Shown here in pieces: positions 26,780 to 40,290 of a stretch of DNA of 64,000 nt. The stretch spans positions 2,172,001-2,236,000 of the forward strand of contig CP136064.1 of NCBI GenBank assembly GCA_032622095.1. Reading direction: 5' to 3'. This DNA comes from Siphonodentalium dalli (taxonomy: Eukaryota; Mollusca; Scaphopoda; Gadilida; Siphonodentaliidae). The translations under genes and the position numbers were made by a program. The notes under the pieces were generated by a model. The model saw nothing but the letters and a program-made list of their open reading frames with translations. It was not told the origin of the DNA and ran no database searches. Numbering within the stretch: the stretch's first letter is position 1; each line of letters opens with the position of its first letter.

Positions 26780-29700
26780 ATGGTGGAGTACGGTTGGATA
26801 TTTTCAATTTGGCGCATGTTTCTCCATACCGCGCCATGTCAAATCTGGCCATATCCGAATCGGGTTGTCATTTACAATGACTGCAGAAAATAAATATCTT
26901 CATGTTGGAATGCAAATGTATGTTTAAAGGAACAGATGTATCTCAACTTAAAGGGACATAAGTAACACAGTCACCAACTTTAAGGGGTGTCTGATATAGA
27001 CTGGTTCCATGGTGGAGTACGGTTGGATATTTTCAATTTGGCGCATGTTTCTCCATACCGCGCCATGTCAATTCTGGCCATATCCGAATCGGGTTGTCAT
27101 TTACAATGACTACAGAAAATAAATATCTTCATGTTGGAATGCAAATGTATGTTTAAAGGAACAGATGTATCTCAACTTAAAGGGACATAAATAACACAAT
27201 CACCAACTTTAAGGGGTATCTGCTATAGACTGGTGCCATGGTGGAGTACTGTTGGATATTTTCAATTTGGCGCATGTTTTTCCATACCGCGCCATGTCAA
27301 ATCTGGCCATATCCGAATCGGGTTGTCATTTACAATGACTGCAGAAAATATATATCTTCATGGTGGAATGCAAATGTATGTTTAAAGGAACAGATGTATC
27401 TCAACTTAAAGGGACATAAGTAACACAGTCACCAACTTTAAGGGGTGTCTGATATAGACTGGTTCCATGGTGGAGTACGGTTGGATATTTTCTATTTGGC
27501 GCATGTTTCTCCATACCGCGCCATGTTAAATCTGGCCATATCCGAATCGGGTTGTCATTTACAATGACTACAGAAAATAAATATCTTCATGTTGGAATGC
27601 AAATGTATGTTTAAAGGAACAGATGTATCTCAACTTAAAGGGACATAAGTAACACAGTCACCAACTTTAAGGGGTGTCTGCTATAGACTGGTTCCATGGT
27701 GGAGTACGGTTGGATATTTTCAATTTGGCGCATGTTTCTCCATACCGCGCCATGTCAATTCTGGCCATATCCGAATCGGGTTGTCATTTACAATGACTGC
27801 AGAAAATATATATCTTCATGGTGGAATGCAAATGTATGTTTAAAGGAACAGATGTATCTCAACTTAAAGGGACATAGGTAACACAGTCACCAACTTTAAG
27901 GGGTATCTGCTATAGACTGGTTCCATGGTGGAGTACGGTTGGATATTTTCAATTTGGCGCATGTTTCTCCATACCGCGCCATGTCAAATCTGGCCATATC
28001 CGAATCGGGTTGTCATTTACAATGACTGCAGAAAATAAATATCTTCATGTTGGAATGCAAATGTATGTTTAAAGGAACAGATGTATCTCAACTTAAAGGG
28101 ACATAAGTAACACAGTCACCAACTTTAAGGGGTGTCTGATATAGACTGGTTCCATGGTGGAGTACGGTTGGATATTTTCAATTTGGCGCATGTTTCTCCA
28201 TACCGCGCCATGTCAATTCTGGCCATATCCGAATCGGGTTGTCATTTACAATGACTACAGAAAATAAATATCTTCATGTTGGAATGCAAATGTATGTTTA
28301 AAGGAACAGATGTATCTCAACTTAAAGGGACATAAGTAACACAGTCACCAACTTTAAGGGGTGTCTGATATAGACTGGTTCCATGGTGGAGTACGGTTGG
28401 ATATTTTCAATTTGGCGCATGTTTCTCCATACCGCGCCATGTCAATTCTGGCCATATCCGAATCGGGTTGTCATTTACAATGACTACAGAAAATAAATAT
28501 CTTCATGTTGGAATGCAAATGTATGTTTAAAGGAACAGATGTATCTCAACTTAAAGGGACATAAGTAACACAGTCACCAACTTTAAGGGGTGTCTGCTAT
28601 AGACTGGTTCCATGGTGGAGTACGGTTGGATATTTTCAATTTGGCGCATGTTTCTCCATACCGCGCCATGTCAAATCTGGCCATATCCGAATCGGGTTGT
28701 CATTTACAATGACTACAGAAAATAAATATCTTCATGTTGGAATGCTAATGTATGTTTAAAGGAACAGATGTATCTCAACTTAAAGGGACATAAATAGCAC
28801 AATCACCAACTTTAAGGGGTATCTGCTATAGACTGGTTCCATGGTGGAGTACTGTTGGATATTTTCAATTTGGCGCATGTTTTTCCATACCGCGCCATGT
28901 CAAATCTGGCCATATCCGAATCGAGTTGTCATTTACAATGACTACAGAAAATAGATATCTTCTTGTTGGAATGCAAAAGTATGTTTAAAGGAACAGATGT
29001 AACTCAACTTAAAGGGACATAAGTAACACAGTCACCAACTTTAAGGGGTATCTGATTTAGACTGGTTCCATGGTGGAGTACGGTTGGATATTTTCAATTT
29101 GGCGCATGTTTTTCCATACCGCGCCATGTCAAATCTGGCCATATCCGAATCGGGTTGTCATTTACAATGTCTACAGAAAACAAATATCTTCATGTTGGAA
29201 TGCAAATGTATGTTTAAAGGAACACATGTATCTCAACTTAAAGGGACATAACTAACACAGTCACCAACTTTAAGGGGTATCTGCTATAGACTGTTAACAT
29301 GGTGGAGTACGGTTGGATATTTTCAATTTTGCGCATGTTTCTCCATACCGCACCATGTCAAATCTGGCCATATCCGAATCGGGTTGTCATTTACAATGAC
29401 TGCAGAAAATATATATCTTCATGGTGGAATGCAAATGTATGTTTAAAGGAACAGATGTATCTCAACTTAAAGGGACATAGGTAACACAGTCACCAACTTT
29501 AAGGGGTATCTGCTATAGACTGGTTCCATGGTGGAGTACGGTTGGATATTTTCAATTTGGCGCATGTTTCTCCATACCGCGCCATGTCAAATCTGGCCAT
29601 ATCCGAATCGGGTTGTCATTTACAATGACTGCAGAAAATAAATATCTTCATGTTGGAATGCAAATGTATGTTTAAAGGAACAGATGTATCTCAACTTAAA

Positions 29701-32275
29701 GGGACATAAGTAACACAGTCACCAACTTTAAGGGGTGTCTGATATAGACTGGTTCCATGGTGGAGTACTGTTGGATATTTTCAATTTGGCGCATGTTTTT
29801 CCATACCGCGCCATGTCAAATCTGGCCATATCCGAATCGAGTTGTCATTTACAATGACTACAGAAAATAGATATCTTCTTGTTGGAATGCAAAAGTATGT
29901 TTAAAGGAACAGATGTAACTCAACTTAAAGGGACATAAGTAACACAGTCACCAACTTTAAGGGGTATCTGATTTAGACTGGTTCCATGGTGGAGTACGGT
30001 TGGATATTTTCAATTTGGCGCATGTTTCTCCATACCGCGCCATGTCAAATCTGGCCATATCCGAATCGGGTTGTCATTTACAATGTCTACAGAAAACAAA
30101 TATCTTCATGTTGGAATGCAAATGTATGTTTAAAGGAACACATGTATCTCAACTTAAAGGGACATAACTAACACAGTCACCAACTTTAAGGGGTATCTGC
30201 TATAGACTGTTAACATGGTGGAGTACGGTTGGATATTTTCAATTTTGCGCATGTTTCTCCATACCGCACCATGTCAAATCTGGCCATATCCGAATCGGGT
30301 TGTCATTTACAATGACTGCAGAAAATATATATCTTCATGGTGGAATGCAAATGTATGTTTAAAGGAACAGATGTATCTCAACTTAAAGGGACATAGGTAA
30401 CACAGTCACCAACTTTAAGGGGTATCTGCTATAGACTGGTTCCATGGTGGAGTACGGTTGGATATTTTCAATTTGGCGCATGTTTCTCCATACCGCGCCA
30501 TGTCAAATCTGGCCATATCCGAATCGGGTTGTCATTTACAATGACTGCAGAAAATAAATATCTTCATGTTGGAATGCAAATGTATGTTTAAAGGAACAGA
30601 TGTATCTCAACTTAAAGGGACATAAGTAACACAGTCACCAACTTTAAGGGGTGTCTGATATAGACTGGTTCCATGGTGGAGTACGGTTGGATATTTTCAA
30701 TTTGGCGCATGTTTCTCCATACCGCGCCATGTCAATTCTGGCCATATCCGAATCGGGTTGTCATTTACAATGACTACAGAAAATAAATATCTTCATGTTG
30801 GAATGCAAATGTATGTTTAAAGGAACAGATGTATCTCAACTTAAAGGGACATAAATAACACAATCACCAACTTTAAGGGGTATCTGCTATAGACTGGTTC
30901 CATGGTGGAGTACTGTTGGATATTTTCAATTTGGCGCATGTTTTTCCATACCGCGCCATGTCAAATCTGGCCATATCCGAATCGGGTTGTCATTTACAAT
31001 GACTGCAGAAAATATATATCTTCATGGTGGAATGCAAATGTATGTTTAAAGGAACAGATGTATCTCAACTTAAAGGGACATAAGTAACACAGTCACCAAC
31101 TTTAAGGGGTGTCTGATATAGACTGGTTCCATGGTGGAGTACGGTTGGATATTTTCTATTTGGCGCATGTTTCTCCATACCGCGCCATGTCAAATCTGGC
31201 CATATCCGAATCGGGTTGTCATTTACAATGACTACAGAAAATAAATATCTTCATGTTGGAATGCAAATGTATGTTTAAAGGAACAGATGTATCTCAACTT
31301 AAAGGGACATAAGTAACACAGTCACCAACTTTAAGGGGTGTCTGCTATAGACTGGTTCCATGGTGGAGTACGGTTGGATATTTTCAATTTGGCGCATGTT
31401 TCCCCATACCGCGCCATGTCAAATCTGGCCATATCCGAATCGGGTTGTCATTTACAATGACTACAGAAAATAAATATCTTCATGTTGGAATGCAAATGTA
31501 TGTTTAAAGGAACAGATGTATCTCAACTTAAAGGGACATAAATAACACAATCACCAACTTTAAGGGGTATCTGCTATAGACTGGTTCCATGGTGGAGTAC
31601 TGTTGGATATTTTCAATTTGGCGCATGTTTTTCCATACCGCGCCATGTCAAATCTGGCCATATCCGAATCGGGTTGTCATTTACAATGACTACAGAAAAT
31701 AGATATCTTCTTGTTGGAATGCAAATGTATGTTTAAAGGAACAGATGTATCTCAACTTAAAGGGACATAAGTAACACAGTCACCAACTTTAAGGGGTATC
31801 TGATTTAGACTGGTTCCATGGTGGAGTACGGTTGGATATTTTCAATTTGGCGCATGTTTCTCCATACCGCGCCATGTCAAATCTGGCCATATCCGAATCG
31901 GGTTGTCATTTACAATGTCTACAGAAAACAAATATCTTCATGTTGGAATGCAAATGTATGTTTAAAGGAACAGATGTATCTCAACTTAAAGGGACATAAG
32001 TAACACAGTCACCAACTTTAAGGGGTATCTGCTATAGACTGGTTCCATGGTGGAGTACGGTTGGATATTTTCAATTTGGCGCATGTTTCTCCATACCGCG
32101 CCATGTCAAATCTGGCCATATCCGAATCGGGTTGTCATTTACAATGACTACAGAAAATAAAAATCTTCATGTTGGAATGCAAATGTATGTTTAAAGGAAC
32201 AGATGTATCTCAACTTAAAGGGACATAAATAACACAATCACCAACTTTAAGGGGTATCTGCTATAGACTGGTTCC
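26322..32275. repeat. Higher-order block, copy 1 of a 27-monomer (6,183 bp) repeat
   Basis: Monomers at 26322, 26551, 27238, 27696, 29070, 29299, 29986, 30215, 30902 and 31818 recur exactly 6,183 bp (27 x 229) later at 32505, 32734, 33421, 33879, 35253, 35482, 36169, 36398, 37085 and 38001. Shared rare states include ACTGGTGCC near 27231 and 33414, CATGTTAAATC near 27523 and 33706, GAATGCTAATG near 28740 and 34923, and ATAAAAATCTTC near 32157 and 38340. There is no net length change between copies, so this duplication looks young. Confidence 0.92.
28841..30672. repeat. Nested tetramer duplication (916-bp period)
   Basis: Four monomers starting at 28841, 29070, 29299 and 29528 are repeated at 29757, 29986, 30215 and 30444. 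Shared states are GAACACATGTATC, GACTGTTAACATGG and CCGCACCATG. The tetramer pair is itself carried into the 27-monomer copy (35024-36855), so the tetramer duplicated before the larger block did. Confidence 0.9.
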
Positions 32276-32504
32276 ATGGTGGAGTACTGTTGGATATTTT
32301 CAATTTGGCGCATGTTTTTCCATACCGCGCCATGTCAAATCTGGCCATATCCGAATCGAGTTGTCATTTACAATGACTACAGAAAATAGATATCTTCTTG
32401 TTGGAATGCAAAAGTATGTTTAAAGGAACAGATGTAACTCAACTTAAAGGGACATAAGTAACACAGTCACCAACTTTAAGGGGTATCTGATTTAGACTGG
32501 TTCC

Positions 32505-35500
32505 ATGGTGGAGTACGGTTGGATATTTTCAATTTGGCGCATGTTTCTCCATACCGCGCCATGTCAAATCTGGCCATATCCGAATCGGGTTGTCATTTAC
32601 AATGTCTACAGAAAATATATATCTTCATGTTGGAATGCAAATGTATGTTTAAAGGAACAGATGTATCTCAACTTAAAGGAACATAAGTAACACAGTCACC
32701 AACTTTAAGGGGTATCTGCTATAGACTTGTTCCATGGTGGAGTACGGTTGGATATTTTCAATTTGGCGCATGTTTCTCCATACCGCGCCATGTCAAATCT
32801 GGCCATATCCGAATCGGGTTGTCATTTACAATGACTGCAGAAAATATATATCTTCATGGTGGAATGCAAATGTATGTTTAAAGGAACAGATGTATCTCAA
32901 CTTAAAGGGACATAGGTAACACAGTCACCAACTTTAAGGGGTATCTGCTATAGACTGGTTCCATGGTGGAGTACGGTTGGATATTTTCAATTTGGCGCAT
33001 GTTTCTCCATACCGCGCCATGTCAAATCTGGCCATATCCGAATCGGGTTGTCATTTACAATGACTGCAGAAAATAAATATCTTCATGTTGGAATGCAAAT
33101 GTATGTTTAAAGGAACAGATGTATCTCAACTTAAAGGGACATAAGTAACACAGTCACCAACTTTAAGGGGTGTCTGATATAGACTGGTTCCATGGTGGAG
33201 TACGGTTGGATATTTTCAATTTGGCGCATGTTTCTCCATACCGCGCCATGTCAATTCTGGCCATATCCGAATCGGGTTGTCATTTACAATGACTACAGAA
33301 AATAAATATCTTCATGTTGGAATGCAAATGTATGTTTAAAGGAACAGATGTATCTCAACTTAAAGGGACATAAATAACACAATCACCAACTTTAAGGGGT
33401 ATCTGCTATAGACTGGTGCCATGGTGGAGTACTGTTGGATATTTTCAATTTGGCGCATGTTTTTCCATACCGCGCCATGTCAAATCTGGCCATATCCGAA
33501 TCGGGTTGTCATTTACAATGACTGCAGAAAATATATATCTTCATGGTGGAATGCAAATGTATGTTTAAAGGAACAGATGTATCTCAACTTAAAGGGACAT
33601 AAGTAACACAGTCACCAACTTTAAGGGGTGTCTGATATAGACTGGTTCCATGGTGGAGTACGGTTGGATATTTTCTATTTGGCGCATGTTTCTCCATACC
33701 GCGCCATGTTAAATCTGGCCATATCCGAATCGGGTTGTCATTTACAATGACTACAGAAAATAAATATCTTCATGTTGGAATGCAAATGTATGTTTAAAGG
33801 AACAGATGTATCTCAACTTAAAGGGACATAAGTAACACAGTCACCAACTTTAAGGGGTGTCTGCTATAGACTGGTTCCATGGTGGAGTACGGTTGGATAT
33901 TTTCAATTTGGCGCATGTTTCTCCATACCGCGCCATGTCAATTCTGGCCATATCCGAATCGGGTTGTCATTTACAATGACTGCAGAAAATATATATCTTC
34001 ATGGTGGAATGCAAATGTATGTTTAAAGGAACAGATGTATCTCAACTTAAAGGGACATAGGTAACACAGTCACCAACTTTAAGGGGTATCTGCTATAGAC
34101 TGGTTCCATGGTGGAGTACGGTTGGATATTTTCAATTTGGCGCATGTTTCTCCATACCGCGCCATGTCAAATCTGGCCATATCCGAATCGGGTTGTCATT
34201 TACAATGACTGCAGAAAATAAATATCTTCATGTTGGAATGCAAATGTATGTTTAAAGGAACAGATGTATCTCAACTTAAAGGGACATAAGTAACACAGTC
34301 ACCAACTTTAAGGGGTGTCTGATATAGACTGGTTCCATGGTGGAGTACGGTTGGATATTTTCAATTTGGCGCATGTTTCTCCATACCGCGCCATGTCAAT
34401 TCTGGCCATATCCGAATCGGGTTGTCATTTACAATGACTACAGAAAATAAATATCTTCATGTTGGAATGCAAATGTATGTTTAAAGGAACAGATGTATCT
34501 CAACTTAAAGGGACATAAGTAACACAGTCACCAACTTTAAGGGGTGTCTGATATAGACTGGTTCCATGGTGGAGTACGGTTGGATATTTTCAATTTGGCG
34601 CATGTTTCTCCATACCGCGCCATGTCAATTCTGGCCATATCCGAATCGGGTTGTCATTTACAATGACTACAGAAAATAAATATCTTCATGTTGGAATGCA
34701 AATGTATGTTTAAAGGAACAGATGTATCTCAACTTAAAGGGACATAAGTAACACAGTCACCAACTTTAAGGGGTGTCTGCTATAGACTGGTTCCATGGTG
34801 GAGTACGGTTGGATATTTTCAATTTGGCGCATGTTTCTCCATACCGCGCCATGTCAAATCTGGCCATATCCGAATCGGGTTGTCATTTACAATGACTACA
34901 GAAAATAAATATCTTCATGTTGGAATGCTAATGTATGTTTAAAGGAACAGATGTATCTCAACTTAAAGGGACATAAATAGCACAATCACCAACTTTAAGG
35001 GGTATCTGCTATAGACTGGTTCCATGGTGGAGTACTGTTGGATATTTTCAATTTGGCGCATGTTTTTCCATACCGCGCCATGTCAAATCTGGCCATATCC
35101 GAATCGAGTTGTCATTTACAATGACTACAGAAAATAGATATCTTCTTGTTGGAATGCAAAAGTATGTTTAAAGGAACAGATGTAACTCAACTTAAAGGGA
35201 CATAAGTAACACAGTCACCAACTTTAAGGGGTATCTGATTTAGACTGGTTCCATGGTGGAGTACGGTTGGATATTTTCAATTTGGCGCATGTTTCTCCAT
35301 ACCGCGCCATGTCAAATCTGGCCATATCCGAATCGGGTTGTCATTTACAATGTCTACAGAAAACAAATATCTTCATGTTGGAATGCAAATGTATGTTTAA
35401 AGGAACACATGTATCTCAACTTAAAGGGACATAACTAACACAGTCACCAACTTTAAGGGGTATCTGCTATAGACTGTTAACATGGTGGAGTACGGTTGGA

Positions 35501-38458
35501 TATTTTCAATTTTGCGCATGTTTCTCCATACCGCACCATGTCAAATCTGGCCATATCCGAATCGGGTTGTCATTTACAATGACTGCAGAAAATATATATC
35601 TTCATGGTGGAATGCAAATGTATGTTTAAAGGAACAGATGTATCTCAACTTAAAGGGACATAGGTAACACAGTCACCAACTTTAAGGGGTATCTGCTATA
35701 GACTGGTTCCATGGTGGAGTACGGTTGGATATTTTCAATTTGGCGCATGTTTCTCCATACCGCGCCATGTCAAATCTGGCCATATCCGAATCGGGTTGTC
35801 ATTTACAATGACTGCAGAAAATAAATATCTTCATGTTGGAATGCAAATGTATGTTTAAAGGAACAGATGTATCTCAACTTAAAGGGACATAAGTAACACA
35901 GTCACCAACTTTAAGGGGTGTCTGATATAGACTGGTTCCATGGTGGAGTACTGTTGGATATTTTCAATTTGGCGCATGTTTTTCCATACCGCGCCATGTC
36001 AAATCTGGCCATATCCGAATCGAGTTGTCATTTACAATGACTACAGAAAATAGATATCTTCTTGTTGGAATGCAAAAGTATGTTTAAAGGAACAGATGTA
36101 ACTCAACTTAAAGGGACATAAGTAACACAGTCACCAACTTTAAGGGGTATCTGATTTAGACTGGTTCCATGGTGGAGTACGGTTGGATATTTTCAATTTG
36201 GCGCATGTTTCTCCATACCGCGCCATGTCAAATCTGGCCATATCCGAATCGGGTTGTCATTTACAATGTCTACAGAAAACAAATATCTTCATGTTGGAAT
36301 GCAAATGTATGTTTAAAGGAACACATGTATCTCAACTTAAAGGGACATAACTAACACAGTCACCAACTTTAAGGGGTATCTGCTATAGACTGTTAACATG
36401 GTGGAGTACGGTTGGATATTTTCAATTTTGCGCATGTTTCTCCATACCGCACCATGTCAAATCTGGCCATATCCGAATCGGGTTGTCATTTACAATGACT
36501 GCAGAAAATATATATCTTCATGGTGGAATGCAAATGTATGTTTAAAGGAACAGATGTATCTCAACTTAAAGGGACATAGGTAACACAGTCACCAACTTTA
36601 AGGGGTATCTGCTATAGACTGGTTCCATGGTGGAGTACGGTTGGATATTTTCAATTTGGCGCATGTTTCTCCATACCGCGCCATGTCAAATCTGGCCATA
36701 TCCGAATCGGGTTGTCATTTACAATGACTGCAGAAAATAAATATCTTCATGTTGGAATGCAAATGTATGTTTAAAGGAACAGATGTATCTCAACTTAAAG
36801 GGACATAAGTAACACAGTCACCAACTTTAAGGGGTGTCTGATATAGACTGGTTCCATGGTGGAGTACGGTTGGATATTTTCAATTTGGCGCATGTTTCTC
36901 CATACCGCGCCATGTCAATTCTGGCCATATCCGAATCGGGTTGTCATTTACAATGACTACAGAAAATAAATATCTTCATGTTGGAATGCAAATGTATGTT
37001 TAAAGGAACAGATGTATCTCAACTTAAAGGGACATAAATAACACAATCACCAACTTTAAGGGGTATCTGCTATAGACTGGTTCCATGGTGGAGTACTGTT
37101 GGATATTTTCAATTTGGCGCATGTTTTTCCATACCGCGCCATGTCAAATCTGGCCATATCCGAATCGGGTTGTCATTTACAATGACTGCAGAAAATATAT
37201 ATCTTCATGGTGGAATGCAAATGTATGTTTAAAGGAACAGATGTATCTCAACTTAAAGGGACATAAGTAACACAGTCACCAACTTTAAGGGGTGTCTGAT
37301 ATAGACTGGTTCCATGGTGGAGTACGGTTGGATATTTTCTATTTGGCGCATGTTTCTCCATACCGCGCCATGTCAAATCTGGCCATATCCGAATCGGGTT
37401 GTCATTTACAATGACTACAGAAAATAAATATCTTCATGTTGGAATGCAAATGTATGTTTAAAGGAACAGATGTATCTCAACTTAAAGGGACATAAGTAAC
37501 ACAGTCACCAACTTTAAGGGGTGTCTGCTATAGACTGGTTCCATGGTGGAGTACGGTTGGATATTTTCAATTTGGCGCATGTTTCCCCATACCGCGCCAT
37601 GTCAAATCTGGCCATATCCGAATCGGGTTGTCATTTACAATGACTACAGAAAATAAATATCTTCATGTTGGAATGCAAATGTATGTTTAAAGGAACAGAT
37701 GTATCTCAACTTAAAGGGACATAAATAACACAATCACCAACTTTAAGGGGTATCTGCTATAGACTGGTTCCATGGTGGAGTACTGTTGGATATTTTCAAT
37801 TTGGCGCATGTTTTTCCATACCGCGCCATGTCAAATCTGGCCATATCCGAATCGGGTTGTCATTTACAATGACTACAGAAAATAGATATCTTCTTGTTGG
37901 AATGCAAATGTATGTTTAAAGGAACAGATGTATCTCAACTTAAAGGGACATAAGTAACACAGTCACCAACTTTAAGGGGTATCTGATTTAGACTGGTTCC
38001 ATGGTGGAGTACGGTTGGATATTTTCAATTTGGCGCATGTTTCTCCATACCGCGCCATGTCAAATCTGGCCATATCCGAATCGGGTTGTCATTTACAATG
38101 TCTACAGAAAACAAATATCTTCATGTTGGAATGCAAATGTATGTTTAAAGGAACAGATGTATCTCAACTTAAAGGGACATAAGTAACACAGTCACCAACT
38201 TTAAGGGGTATCTGCTATAGACTGGTTCCATGGTGGAGTACGGTTGGATATTTTCAATTTGGCGCATGTTTCTCCATACCGCGCCATGTCAAATCTGGCC
38301 ATATCCGAATCGGGTTGTCATTTACAATGACTACAGAAAATAAAAATCTTCATGTTGGAATGCAAATGTATGTTTAAAGGAACAGATGTATCTCAACTTA
38401 AAGGGACATAAATAACACAATCACCAACTTTAAGGGGTATCTGCTATAGACTGGTTCC
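32505..38458. repeat. Higher-order block, copy 2 of the 27-monomer repeat
   Basis: Partner of 26322-32275. The match breaks at the monomer starting at 38459, which has GGCGCTTG and GCAATAGTATG, where the first copy at 32276 has GGCGCATG, GAATCGAGT and GCAAAAGTATG. Confidence 0.92.
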
Positions 38459-39374
38459 ATGGTGGAGTACTGTTGGATATTTTCAATTTGGCGCTTGTTT
38501 TTCCATACCGCGCCATGTCAAATCTGGCCATATCCGAATCGGGTTGTCATTTACAATGACTACAGAAAATAGATATCTTCTTGTTGGAATGCAATAGTAT
38601 GTTTAAAGGAACAGATGTAACTCAACTTAAAGGGACATAAGTAACACATTCACCAACTTTAAGGGGTATCTGATTTAGACTGGTTCCATGGTGGAGTACG
38701 GTTGGATATTTTCAATTTGGCGCATGTTTCTCCATACCGCGCCATGTCAAATCTGGCCATATCCGAATCGGGTTGTCATTTACAATGTCTACAGAAAACA
38801 AATATCTTCATGTTGGAATGCAAATGTATGTTTAAAGGAACAGATGTATCTCAACTTAAAGGGACATAAGTAACACAGTCACCAACTTTAAGGGGTATCT
38901 GCTATAGACTGGTTCCATGGTGGAGTACGGTTGGATATTTTCAATTTGGCGCATGCTTCTCCATACCGCGCCATGTCAAATCTGGCCATATCCGAATCGG
39001 GTTGTCATTTACAATGACTGCAGAAAATATATATCTTCATGTTGGAATGCAAATGTATGTTTAAATGAACAGATGTATCTCAACTTAAAGGGACATAACT
39101 AACACAGTCACCAACTTTAAGGGGTATCTGCTATAGACTGGTTACATGGTGGAGTACGGTTGGATATTTTCAATTTTGCGCATGTTTCTCCATACCGCGC
39201 CATGTCAAATCTGGCCATATCCGAATCGGGTTGTCATTTACAATGACTGCAGAAAATAAATATCTTCATGTTGGAATGCAAAGGTATGTTTAAAGGAACA
39301 GATGTATCTCAACTTAAAGGGACATAAGTAACACAGTGACCAACTTTAAGGGGTGTCTGATATAGACTGGTTCC
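37085..39374. repeat. Ten-monomer segment repeated at +42 monomers and partly at +31 monomers
   Basis: Monomers at 37085, 38001, 38688, 38917 and 39146 recur at 46701, 47617, 48304, 48533 and 48762. The shift is 9,616 bp: 42 x 229 minus the 2-bp deletion near 46560. Shared rare states include GCGCATGCTTCTCC and TTTAAATGAACAG in the 38917/48533 pair. The first four monomers (37085-37999) also recur at 44184-45099, a shift of exactly 31 x 229 bp. Confidence 0.88.
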
Positions 39375-40290
39375 ATGGTGGAGTACGGTTGGATATTTTC
39401 AATTTGGCGCATGTTTCTCCATACCGCGCCATGTCAATTCTGGCCATATCCGAATCGGGTTGTCATTTACAATGACTACAGAAAATAAATATCTTCATGT
39501 TGGAATGCAAATGTATGTTTAAAGGAACAGATGTATCTCAACTTAAAGGGACATAAGTAACACAGTCACCAACTTTAAGGGGTATCTGCTATAGACTGGT
39601 TCCATGGTGGAGTACGGTTGGATATTTTCAATTTGGCGCATGTTTCTCCATACCGCGCCATGTCAAATCTGGCCATATCCGAATCGGGTTGTCATTTACA
39701 ATGACTGCAGAAAATAAATATCTTCATGTTGGAATGCAAATGTATGTTTAAAGGAACAGATGTATCTCAACTTAAAGGGACATAAGTAACACAGTCACCA
39801 ACTTTAAGGGGTGTCTGATATAGACTGGTTCCATGGTGGAGTACGGTTGGATATTTTCAATTTGGCGCATGTTTCTCCATACCGCGCCATGTCAATTCTG
39901 GCCATATCCGAATCGGGTTGTCATTTACAATGACTACAGAAAATAAATATCTTCATGTTGGAATGCAAATGTATGTTTGAAGGAACAGATGTATCTCAAC
40001 TTAAAGGGACATAAGTAACACAGTCACCAACTTTAAGGGGTGTCTGCTATAGACTGGTTCCATGGTGGAGTACGGTTGGATATTTTCAATTTGGCGCATG
40101 TTTCTCCATACCGCGCCATGTCAAATCTGGCCATATCCGAATCGGGTTGTCATTTACAATGACTACAGAAAATAAATATCTTCATGTTGGAATGCAAATG
40201 TATGTTTAAAGGAACAGATGTATCTCAACTTAAAGGGACATAAATAACACAATCACCAACTTTAAGGGGTATCTGCTATAGACTGGTTCC

